Positions 1-9,235 of a stretch of DNA of 31,947 nt are shown in pieces. A program made the position numbers and the translations under genes. Under the pieces are notes generated by a model. That model was not told the DNA's origin. It ran no database searches and saw nothing but the letters and a program-made list of their open reading frames with translations. The stretch spans positions 848-32,794 of the forward strand of contig JADHYX010000230.1 of the NCBI GenBank assembly GCA_027604685.1, in the 5' to 3' direction. Position 1 is the first letter of the stretch. Each line of letters starts with the position of its first letter. The stretch is from Lobulomyces angularis (lineage: Eukaryota; Chytridiomycota; Chytridiomycetes; Lobulomycetales; Lobulomycetaceae).

Positions 1-76
1 AAAAAAAAAAAAAAAAAAAAATTGATGTAACTTGATTTAATATCTTTTTTAATTTTTTTTTTTCTATGTTAAACAG
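1..76. other. intron or contig-edge sequence before the first exon
   Basis: Starts with a 21-base A run and continues AT-rich to a T-rich stretch ending in an acceptor-like aaacag at 71-76. It is best read as the 3' part of an intron in the Spb4/DDX55 gene, whose earlier exons lie outside the window. Confidence 0.6.
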
Positions 77-940
77 AATTTTTAAAAGTTAGAAAAGTTC
101 CTCTAGAACCATTAAGTTTAATACCTGACAATATAAATGACGAAAATAATACCATAATTTCAGCAAAAAAAGTCACAGAATTAATTAAAAAGTTAAATCT
201 AGGAGACCGTGATATTTATGAAAAAGTAAAAATACAAATATAAAATTATTGAATTTTTTATTTTTTTTTCGAAATAGGGAATTAAAGCTTTCGTTAGTTG
301 GGTTCGATCCTATAATGAACATCAAGCTAATTACATCTTTCAATTTAAAGAAGTTGATATAGGCAGTGTTGCGAAAGGTTTTGGATTGTTAAAGGTGAAA
401 AAATGAATAAAAAGGATTGTTAAATTAAAAGATTTCTTAGCTTCCTAAAATGCCTGAAGTAAAGAATCACAATGTTCAATATGATGCTGTGGAGTTTAAT
501 GTAATGATTTAACAATTTAAAAAATAAAAATATAAATATAATTTTTTTATTATTTTTTATTTTTTTTTTAGCCTGATGATATAAAATATAAAGATAAGCA
601 AAGAGAAAAACAGAGACAAGAAAATTTATTAAAAAATCAACAAAAAAAAAAAGAGAGTAACTTTAAACCAAAGAGTAAAAAAACCGAAAGTTGGTCAATC
701 CAGACTGAAACTAAAGAAAAAAAATTAATTAGAAAGGAAAAAAAATTAAAAAAAAAAGTTGCAATCTTAAAAGCAAAGGATGAAGGGACTTTTGAATTAA
801 ATGAAGCAAAAAAAAGAAAACTTAGAGAACAAGAAAGAGAAGACTTGGAAACTCTATTACTTGAAAGTAAAAAGTTAAAAAAGAGAAAGGGAAAAAATGG
901 AAAAGAGGTCTTTAGTAGCGATGAAGGGTTTAGTGATTAA
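77..940 (+). CDS. SPB4: ATP-dependent RNA helicase DDX55/Spb4, C-terminal part (5' truncated by window)
   Basis: DEAD-box helicase of 60S ribosomal subunit assembly in the nucleolus; only the part after the helicase core is present. Exons: 77-225, 278-394, 441-500, 572-940, with introns of 46-71 nt. The second exon encodes the family's C-terminal extension (DUF4217): GIKAFVSWVRSYNEHQANYI, then FQFKEVDIGSVAKGFGLL, followed by LPKMPE across the next junction. These align by eye with the DDX55 pattern KAFVSYxxAYxxHxxxxIFxxKDLD and FALLxMPKMPEL. The last exon is a long lysine/glutamate-rich tail with KDKQREKQRQENLL, as in DDX55, ending in an acidic SSDEGFSD. DEAD-box motifs I-VI are not in view. 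DDX10/Dbp4 was considered, but the MPKMPE block favours Spb4/DDX55. The exon starts in phase with 2 nt completing a split codon. Confidence 0.9.
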
Positions 941-1390
941 GAAGAAAAAAAAAATTTTTTTTAATTATTTATTGTCATTAAATTACATTTGTAACCTTAG
1001 TTGAAAAAAAAAAAAAAAAAGGGAAAAATTTTTGGACTAGTCATTTCACATTTGAAAAATTAATATTTAACAACGCAAACAATCAAAAAAAAGAAGAAAA
1101 AAAAACAATAAGATTCAATGTTTATTTAAATTTTTATTTTTTTTCTTACTGCTTTTAAAATATGGATTGGGTTATTTAAACAAAAAAAATGATTGTAAAA
1201 AAAAAATTTTTTTTTGTGACACTGGAAAAAAACAATGAAAAAAAAAAAAAATAATGAAAATTCACAATGAATTAAATAAAATAAATTGAAAAAAAAAAAA
1301 TGATAATAATGAGACTTTTATAAATAATCCAAAATTTTTTTTAATTTTTTATTTTTTTAAAAAAAATAATAACTTTAAAAACACAGAGTT
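941..1390. other. intergenic, AT-rich
   Basis: 450 bases between DDX55/Spb4 and the MARVEL-like gene, dominated by A and T homopolymers (for example A runs near 1003-1020). I see no coding segment, RNA gene or clear promoter element. It must hold the terminator of the first gene and the promoter of the next. Confidence 0.6.
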
Positions 1391-2416
1391 ATGAATCAAA
1401 AACGGACAAGCGAAATATCATTTAATGATCATAATGCTATATACGACGCTTACGACACAAAAGAAGATGTTGAAAATTCTGTTAATTTGGAAACTGATTT
1501 CAATGATAATCTAAAACACAAAAATACCTTGTACCGAAGTTATGGCTCGTTGATACGTGATGGTAGCTTAAACTTATGGTTTGCCTCAGAACGAAGTAAT
1601 GAAAAAACTATCAAAAAGAGAGAACGACGAAATACCCCCTTCCTAGTTCCTCCAGCGAAGATTTCTCTCTCAAATCTAACACCTCCAATTCGACGATCGT
1701 CTAAAATTCATTCAGTTTGCATAGTCACAACACCACCTACACCTGATGTTAGTGCAGTTCTTATTACTGTACCAACTCCACCACCACGAGCATACAACAG
1801 GGGCCCTCGTGCTATGGAGACCGTTAGGAATGATAACTCAACTTCAGTTACTTCAGCTACTGTTAATGTTAGCACTGCGCGAACTCTACGTAATTCTTTT
1901 GAAGTTTATGGCTACGATAAAAAACCTACTTCAAGTCACGTTAAACAAAACAAAAAATTAAACTATTTTAGATTTGCGCAATCAATATTTTCAACAGTGA
2001 CTCTAATAATTTCAATTTACCTTGAGGCATTAGTGTATACAAGTACCAGTACCAAATATTTTTGCAAGTATTTAAGCGCATCTACCATCATTTTTTCCAG
2101 CATCTCAGTAGCTACCAATCACTTTTTTGCTTTAAGTTACTTTAAATTTAAACATTTAAAGAATGTCCTAATTGCTGAAGTAAGTTTGGATCTCGCCTTT
2201 TCCTTCTTTTGGCTGATTTGCTTTGGTCTAACTTTAAATTACACTCTGGCAGTGCATTATAACGGTTTTTGTGCTTTAAAAGGCCAATACTGTCAAGTCT
2301 ATTTGAGTCTGAGTGTATTTTGCTTTCTTGTTTTTCTAAGTTTTTTTCTAAGATTTTTTTTTCTTGCTGGAAAGCTATACTATTTTAAAAAACCTGATAT
2401 GAGAACTTACTTTTAA
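1391..2416 (+). CDS. four-TM membrane protein, MARVEL-like, with disordered N-terminus
   Basis: Intronless, 341 aa; the only intronless gene seen here. Residues 1-190 are polar and low in structure (Ser/Thr/Pro-rich, with basic clusters such as KKRERRN and a Pro/Thr stretch near 105-135). Residues 193-341 hold four hydrophobic segments: about 193-217, 231-251, 258-285 and 303-330. Two cysteines lie in the loop between the third and fourth (FCALKGQYC, near 293-301), and the tail is short and basic. Four helices with a Cys-bearing second outer loop fit MARVEL/claudin-like proteins, which organise plasma-membrane domains or vesicle traffic, but I cannot name a family member from sequence alone. 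The start is the first ATG of the frame, in an A-rich context. A second reading frame at 1746-1961 overlaps and has no support. Confidence 0.7.
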   Translation: MNQKRTSEISFNDHNAIYDAYDTKEDVENSVNLETDFNDNLKHKNTLYRSYGSLIRDGSLNLWFASERSNEKTIKKRERRNTPFLVPPAKISLSNLTPPIRRSSKIHSVCIVTTPPTPDVSAVLITVPTPPPRAYNRGPRAMETVRNDNSTSVTSATVNVSTARTLRNSFEVYGYDKKPTSSHVKQNKKLNYFRFAQSIFSTVTLIISIYLEALVYTSTSTKYFCKYLSASTIIFSSISVATNHFFALSYFKFKHLKNVLIAEVSLDLAFSFFWLICFGLTLNYTLAVHYNGFCALKGQYCQVYLSLSVFCFLVFLSFFLRFFFLAGKLYYFKKPDMRTYF

Positions 2417-2773
2417 AAAAAATAAATACAAGAGTAATACGTTTTTTTTAATTTTTTTTTTATTTAATTTCTTTTTGATTTATATATCTTACTTTTTTTT
2501 TTTTTTGTTTTTATTATATTAATAACTTTTTTTGAAAAATTAACAAGCAAAGAATTTTATATTTTTTTATAAATATTTAAAATTATTTAGAATGCAAAAT
2601 ATTAACAAAAAAAACTTACCAATTATTCTACTACTGTGCTGAATTCCGCTTTTTTTTTGATTAATTTAGGCTGGAGAAATATTTTATTGTAAGATTGCGT
2701 TTTTTTTGCCTGTGGCTTGAGGCACTAGAAAAGGACTTTTCCGTTACTTCCGTAGAAAATAAATAAAAAAAAG

Positions 2774-2804
<31 letters not shown>

Positions 2805-2885
2805 CTACACAATTTAACGAAATAAAGTTCTTAAGAATATCCCAGTTTTATCTAGAAACAAAAAAAAAATAACTGAACAACAATA
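2417..2885. other. intergenic, AT-rich, with a 25-T run
   Basis: Contains T-rich tracts, including an uninterrupted T run at about 2780-2804, just before the copper ATPase start. No coding potential or structural RNA recognised. Confidence 0.6.
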
Positions 2886-3365
2886 ATGGAAATTGTTGTT
2901 GCAATAGTTGGGATGACTTGCCAAAGTTGTGTAAAGTCTATTGAGTCCCAGCTAAACACTCTAAACGGTTTAATATCTGCAAAAGTCCATTTAATTGAAG
3001 AAAATGCTGAAATCAAATTTGACAATAACTTGCTTTCTCAAACTCTAATTTTGGAAACAATAGAAAATTGCGGTTTTGAAGCAACTTTGATAACAAATGA
3101 AAATTCACTCACTATCAATAATACAATGGAAATTACTGTTGGTATTCAGGGGATGACTTGCCAAAGCTGTGTAAAATCCATTGAATCTCAATTAAAAACT
3201 TTAGAGGGATTAATTTCAGCAAAAGTCAATTTAAGTCAAGAAAATGCGGATATCAAATTTGACACAGCCAAACTTTCTCAAAGTTTAATATTAGAAACTA
3301 TAGAAAACTGTGGTTTTGAGACAAATTTAAGTTTTACAATGGATGAGCCTAAACAAAACCTTACA
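2886..3365 (+). repeat. tandem duplication of HMA domain, 2 x 240 nt
   Basis: Units 2886-3125 and 3126-3365 are each exactly 80 codons and encode nearly the same HMA domain. Both share [22 protein letters not shown] and [12 protein letters not shown]. The unit ends with a short Asn/Thr linker before the second MEI. The other four HMA domains are far more diverged. Confidence 0.9.
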
Positions 3366-6300
3366 AAAATCAATAATAACGAAAATTTTATTAAAATTAT
3401 TCTCTCAGTGAAGGGAATGACCTGTAAAAGTTGTGTTTCGTCAGTTACAAAGGTTTTAAATGACTTTGGTCCTTTGGTAAGAAACGTTTTAGTAAATCTT
3501 CAAAACGAAACGGCTTGGCTGGAATTCAATACCTTCTCATTAACTCCTACTGATTTAAAAAGTGTAATTGAAGATGCGGGATTCGAGTGTATTTTACCAT
3601 CAAACAATCTTTTAATTTCTTCTTCAGAAGTGAGCAATACTTTTGTTAACGTTACAGTTACTGATATATCAATTATTGGGATGACTTGTATGGTAATATA
3701 TTAACTTTTTTTTTTTTTTTTTTTCTTATAAATTTGTAAAATTTTATTGTTATCGTATTTTTTTTTTTTTTTTTTTTTTGTAGAGCTGTGTGAATACAAT
3801 AAAGAAAAGTTTATCCACTTTAACTGGAATCGAGGAGATCGATATTAAGTTAAACGAGGGATTTGCTACGATAAAGCATGATATTTTTTTAGTTTCAGTA
3901 CAAGATCTGATAACAAATATTGAAGATTGTGGGTTTGAAGCTACTTTAAATACCGAAGGCAACAATACTATACCATTTGCGGCGTCTCCTGTTGTTGCAC
4001 CTTTTAAACCAAGTAAAAAAAATACTCCAGAAGATTCATCTTCATTTCAAGCTGCCGTTGAAAATTTTTTATCGGCTTCTTCAATAAAATCAAATAACGC
4101 TACTCTACTAGATACTGAATCTTTTCCTTTAACAAATATGCTTCGAATTAATGAAAACGCCTCTATCACTAATATTCGTGTTCAAGTATTATTATTTTTG
4201 ATCTATATTTTGACAATACTTACTTTGTTTTTTTAAAGGGAATGACCTGTGCCTCATGTGTTGCATCTATTGAAAGACATCTTAAAGGAATAAATGGAAT
4301 AAGTTCTTGCAAAGTAGCTTTATTAGCGGAAAGAGCTGATGTTGCATATAACCCTTCCATTTTTACTCCAAGTCAAGTCGCTGAATTAATCAACGAAATT
4401 GGTTTTGAAGCTGAAGTTATCTCATCTGATAATTTGGGGGAAGTTGATTTAAAATTATTTGGAATGACGTGTGCTAGCTGTAGTGGAAAAATTGAGAGGT
4501 AAAAAAATAAAAGTGTTTAAATATATTGAATTTTTTTTTTTTTAATAGAGAAATCATAGCTTTACCTGGAATTAATTATTGTTCTGTCAACCTATTAGGT
4601 CAAACTGGAAAATTCAAATTCGAAAAAAATTTAATTGGAGTTAGGGATATTGTAGAAAAAATTGAGTCACTTGGGTTTAATGCGTTATTAGAGGATAAGA
4701 ACGCAAATGCCCAAATTGAATCGTTAGAAAGAACTAAAGAGACTAGCGCTTGGAAAGCCCAATTTATTCATTCTCTTTGTTTCGCTTTACCAGTGTCCAT
4801 TATTTCAATGTTTTTACCACAAAATTTAACCGATATTGAAATGATTCATGGTTTAACTTACGCAAATGTTGCTATGATGCTGTTTACAATTCCAATACAA
4901 TTTGTTATTGGAAGGAGATTCCACGTATCAGCTTACAAAACCTTAAAACATGGAGGCGCCAATATGGATGTACTTGTCAGTCTTGGAACGAATATCTCTT
5001 TTTTTTTAAGTGTTTTTGCTATGATCTATGCAATGATTGAAACAACTCATCCTGCCACAGTTTTTTTTGAAACGAGCTCAACCTTATTAACCTTTATAAG
5101 TCTTGGTAGATGGCTGGTAACTTTATTTAAAAATTATCCTTTTTTTTAATAATTTTTTATAGGAAAATAAAGCAAAGGGTAAAACGAGTTCGGCTTTAAG
5201 CAAACTACTTACTTTAGCTCCAGCGCATGCGTACCTTTTAAAACTTGACGAGAGTACAGGAATAATGAGTGAAAAAGAAATTCCTTCTGAATTTATACAA
5301 GCTGAAGACCTTTTAAAGGTTTTTCCTGGTGAAAGGTGGGAAATTAAAAAAAATTAAAATACCTACCGCAAATTCTTTCTTTTTAAATGAACTGTAAAAT
5401 TAATTTTTTTTATTAGAATTCCAACTGATGGTATTATAGAATTTGGCAATTCAAGTATTGATGAAAGCTTGGTAACTGGAGAACCAGTCCCGGTAAAAAA
5501 GTCTTTAGGTGATACAGTTATTGGTGGAACTGTGAATGGAACAGGATTACTTCATATTAGAGCTACTAGAGTTGGAAGTGATACTACACTTTCCCAAATT
5601 GTTAAGCTGGTAGGAGAAGCGCAGACAGCAAAGGCACCAATCCAAGCTTTTGCTGGTAAGTTTTTAATTTTTTTAATAATAGGCTATAATATTAAATTTT
5701 TTTTTTTTTTAGATAAAATTTCAGGTTATTTTGTTCCTGCTGTTGTTTTAACTGGATTGATAACCTTTCTCGTCTGGTGGATTATTTTATCTTGCATGAA
5801 CGAAGTAACTATCATTAATTTTTACAGTTTTTATTTTTTTTTAACTTAAGCATATTATGATGCAACAATGGTCTTTTCCCGGAAATCTTAAGTTACATAC
5901 TGGTTCTCTATCTGTAATTTTTATCGCCTTAAATTTTGGGATGTCCGTTATTGTGGTAGCTTGTCCTTGTGCTGTAATTTTAAAAAAGTTATTTCAGTTG
6001 CAACATACTTATTTTTATTTTTTTTTTAGCTTGGACTTGCAACGCCAACTGCAGTAATGGTTGGTACCGGTATAGGTGCACAATTAGGTATTCTAATCAA
6101 AGGTGGAACATCAATTGAAGCCGCGTATAAAGTCAATAAAGTTATTTTTGATAAAACGGGAACCTTAACTGTAGGAAAGTTAGTGGTGGTTTTTCAACAG
6201 TTATTAACTAGATCAGTTGGACAAACAAAAGAGGGTTCTGTGGAGTTGACTGATGCTGTTTTTTATGCTCTTGTTGGAACCGCTGAAGCAGGAAGTGAAC

Positions 6301-7571
6301 ATCCTTTGGCAAAGGCTATCGCAAGTCATGCGAAAACTTTGTTAAATATACCCGATGGACAAAACTTTCCTTTTGAACTAGCAAATTTTAATTCATTTCC
6401 TGGTGCAGGAATTAAGTGTGAAATTAAAAATTTAAAAACAGCAAAAAACGATCTAGTAAAGCTGCCTGCAGGTGCAACAGAAGTCACCATAGGAAATTTG
6501 GAATTTTTAAAATCAAATTCTATCGTCATCTCTGAAGGAATGCTAAACAGTAAAAAGTTTTACGAAAATCAAGGGCATACAGTAGTTTTAGTTGCTTTTA
6601 ACAATATTTGTACTGGATTCATTGCATTATCTGACGCGCTGAAACCTGAATCTATTTGTGCAGTAAAGGCCTTGAAATCCCTTGGAATCGAGGTTGCAAT
6701 GGTGACTGGAGATCAGCAAGAAACTGCGAATTATATCGCAAAGCAATGTGGTATTGACGAAGTGCATGCTGGGGTTTCACCCGCTGGAAAGAAGAAAATC
6801 GTCAGTGAAATGCAAAATTCTGGTAGTAGCGAATCAGTGAGTGGCACCCCATACAGAAAAATTCAGGGCGGTTTTGTTGTTGCAATGGTTGGCGATGGAG
6901 TAAACGACTCTGCTTCAATAGCTCAAGGTAGGAAATAAAGTAAAGTGCTCTCTTTAATATGATTTCCTTTCCTTCTTTTTAGCTGATGTTGGTATTGCAG
7001 TATATGGTGGAACCGATGTCGCTGTTGAAGCGGCATCAGTTGTTCTAATGCGTCCAGATTTGCTGGATGTTGTGACTGCTCTAGATTTATCAAGAAAAAT
7101 TTTCAATCGAATTAGAATGAATTTTTTATTTGCTTCAGTTTAGTAAGTTTAATTTTTTTTTTTTTTTTTTCAGTTGATGTTTATTTTCAATATAGCAATG
7201 TTATTATGGTGCCGTGGGCTATGGGAATTTTTGTAACAATAGGATACCCTTTAAGCCCAATGATGAGTGGAATGGCAATGTCTTTTTCCTCTGTTAGTGT
7301 CGTGTTAAGTTCTCTGATGTTAAAATTATACAAAAAACCAGATTTCACCAAATTCAGAGACTATGATGATGAAAATTACTATGTCGAAGATTTACAAGCA
7401 ATTGGAGACGTTCCAGAAGATGACACAATTGGATTGTTGAATAAATTTAGCATGGAAAGTGATAGAAAATCTTCTCATTCCAGTAAAACCTCATTCGATA
7501 GAGTTAGAAATATATTTGATGGTTTTTCAGGTTTTAATAATGCTAAAGGTTATGAAAAATTAGATAATTGA
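2886..7571 (+). CDS. CCC2: copper-transporting P1B-type ATPase with six HMA domains (ATP7/CCC2 family)
   Basis: Pumps copper from cytosol into the secretory pathway to load cuproenzymes. Exons: 2886-3692, 3784-4185, 4239-4498, 4549-5116, 5163-5335, 5417-5655, 5713-5804, 5851-5973, 6030-6927, 6983-7142, 7196-7571 (4098 nt, 1365 aa). Six metal-binding domains have CxxC at residues 12/15, 92/95, 180/183, 268/271 (split by intron 1), 407/410 and 481/484. The ATPase core is complete: TGE 757-759, membrane CPC 885-887, DKTGT with phosphorylated Asp929, SEHPLA, VTGD, GDGVND 1176-1181 and a late SSVSVVLSS in the last TM region. Hydrophobic segments fit the usual eight TMs. The tail is serine/acid-rich. 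Domains 1 and 2 are near copies with an 80-residue period. Six HMA domains is the number in vertebrate ATP7A/B; yeast Ccc2 has two. The last domain has [12 protein letters not shown], where Ser follows the CxxC. The gene symbol is by family; orthology is inferred. Confidence 0.95.
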
Positions 7572-7735
7572 AGTATTTTTCATTAGTTTTTTTCTTTTTT
7601 TTCAAGATGTTTTTGCTATTTATAAATAATATATAGTACATAGTATAATAAAACAAATAAATAAAAAATAAATTATGATTAAAATTTTTATTTTTTTTTT
7701 TTTATTTTTTTTATTTCTTTTTTTTGTTATTGATT
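7572..7735. other. short intergenic between convergent genes, with candidate poly(A) signal
   Basis: AT-rich 164-base gap between the copper ATPase stop and the end of the minus-strand CDGSH gene. AATAAA at 7647-7652 follows the ATPase stop by about 76 bases and could be its polyadenylation signal, although in such AT-rich DNA the motif is weak evidence. Confidence 0.4.
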
Positions 7736-8277
7736 TCAATTAACAAAACCACAAGCTTCACATAATTTTTTAATAGTATTATGATCAACTTTACACGCTT
7801 CTTGTCTTTTTTTAATTATTAAGGGCAAACTTGTGTGAGTTGCATCACTATTACATTTAATAAAAAAAACATTAATTTTTTCAGTGTCTTAGATCATTTT
7901 TTTTATTTTTTTGTTACCAAAATGGGGGATCTTTAGTGTACTTGCAAGCTTTTTAAAGTTAACAAAAAAAAATTAAAATTTTAACAGCTTACCACAAATA
8001 GAGTATAAAGTTTGATTTTTTTCCGGAACCACCCACTTTAATGGTTTGAAAGAAGTTCCAATATGAGAATAATCGCACCAAGGCTGATTTTTTGATAGCC
8101 TGTTTAAATTTTGTTTTTATTAAATTTCTTATCAATAACTTCCTTTATGTTTAAAAATTATTACCCACAAGTGCACCAATTTTTTATAGTATTTGGTATC
8201 AAATCTCTCATTGTAAAAGGACAGTAATTTTTACATGATGGATATTTTGGATTGGAATTATAATCTTCAATATCCAT
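7736..8277 (-). CDS. CISD3-like protein with two CDGSH-type iron-sulfur motifs
   Basis: Rebuilt from four small exons on the minus strand: 8277-8165, 8099-7993, 7948-7918, 7847-7736 (363 nt, 120 aa, TGA stop). Two [2Fe-2S] motifs of the form CxCxx(S/T)xxxPxCDx(S/T)H are intact: C35, C37, C46, H50 (NWCTCGLSKNQPWCDYSH) and C73, C75, C84, H88 (CACKYTKDPPFCDATH). Between them lies IGTSFKPLKW, the usual FKPL linker of double-CDGSH proteins. Known members (CISD3/MiNT) bind 2Fe-2S clusters in the mitochondrial matrix. Oddities: the Gly of CDGSH is Tyr in the first motif and Ala in the second. Four extra cysteines occur (two near residues 15-19, a CxxC at 113-116), and the acidic N-terminus MDIEDYN does not look like a mitochondrial presequence. 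Each exon alone is too short for ORF finding, but all junctions are GT..AG and in phase. Confidence 0.85.
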
Positions 8278-8280
8278 TTT

Positions 8281-9235
8281 TTTTATAAAAATTTTGGAGA
8301 AAAAAAATTTTTTTTAGAAAAAAGTTAAAAATACAATGTTAAAAAAAAAAAAATACAGTAAACGATTATTCATGGTTAATAAACGCGATTAGAAAACCAA
8401 CCTTAAGTAAACCAACTGATCCATATAAGAAAGTCAGAAACTAATTCTTTTGCAAAATAAGCTTTACACTTGTTCAATTTGCTTAATGCAGCAAGCATAA
8501 AACATATTCTTGGTAGTATTGACATCACGTTTAGATCTTTTTAGAGAAGAGTACAATGTTTAAACCTTTGAGGAATCACTAAATTTAAATCTCTTAGTAA
8601 TAACACAATTTTTAAACCACATTTATTTGTGGCATTTAATTCAAAATGAGTGTTAAACCTTAATCATCCACACTGATTCCACAGTTCCAAGTTTTAGAAT
8701 AGGTGCTTAAAACAGTGGCTTTTGAACAGCCAGTTATTATTAAGGGCATCTAATATTAGTTTACAGGGAACGAAAGGTGGAATTAAAGATATTCAACTTT
8801 AAATCTTCATAGTTAGTGTAAGTTGACTGTTGGTTGTCGGTGTAAGAAAAAAAAAAACAACGGGAGGTATACAAACTAATAGAAGAAGGAAAAGTAGTGT
8901 AGGAGATGATATGGATAGTATTAACAAATTAACTACAGATATCTCAAGATTAGCAAGATGTATTACTATATTATTTTATATTATCTAATATTATAAATAG
9001 ATTGTATATGAATCAATTTTTAGTCAAGTAGTAAACTCACTGCAAACGACACGTAACTTACTAATGAGGTCTTTTGTGTAAAAGTGCGGTGAGTCTCCTT
9101 TTTCATTTGCAGGCTTTTTCAAATTTTGCAAAACTAAAAGTTTTTGCCAAACTTATAGTACGGCAGTTTCCCATATAAAAATGCTCGATAGATGCTCTAG
9201 AGTTTTTAACTTCCAAATCTTGTTGTTTTTAAAAC
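8281..9235. other. gene-poor stretch, possibly with decayed coding sequence
   Basis: 955 bases between divergent genes. No intact gene found. Two suspicious pieces: a minus-strand frame at 8663-8403 open for about 87 codons except one stop (8543-8541), and a plus-strand open segment at about 8852-8998 without ATG, ending in TAA (it includes TGGIQTNRRRKSSVGDDMD). This stretch is less homopolymer-rich than other intergenic DNA here, which hints at former coding use. I recognise no family. The promoters of the CDGSH and STRA6-like genes must also lie here. Confidence 0.4.
8403..8663 (-). pseudogene. possible degraded coding frame, unknown family
   Basis: Reading the minus strand from 8663 to 8403 gives about 87 codons interrupted once by TAA at 8543-8541. 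Segments include NATNKCGLKIVLLLRDLN before the stop and RICFMLAALSKLNKCKAYF after it. No start codon fits at its head and no domain is recognised. In DNA this AT-rich a stop is expected about every 10-15 codons, so the openness is suggestive but could be chance. Confidence 0.2.

Noticed and set aside
1746..1961. 71-aa ORF overlapping the MARVEL-like gene in another frame
   Set aside because: Its leucine/glutamine-rich translation is the shadow of Thr/Pro-rich coding sequence; no start context or homology.
2780..3779. Long T runs as possible assembly artefacts or special elements
   Set aside because: Such runs recur before acceptors and in intergenic DNA throughout the window, so they are a genome-wide compositional trait. 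Their exact lengths may be inexact.
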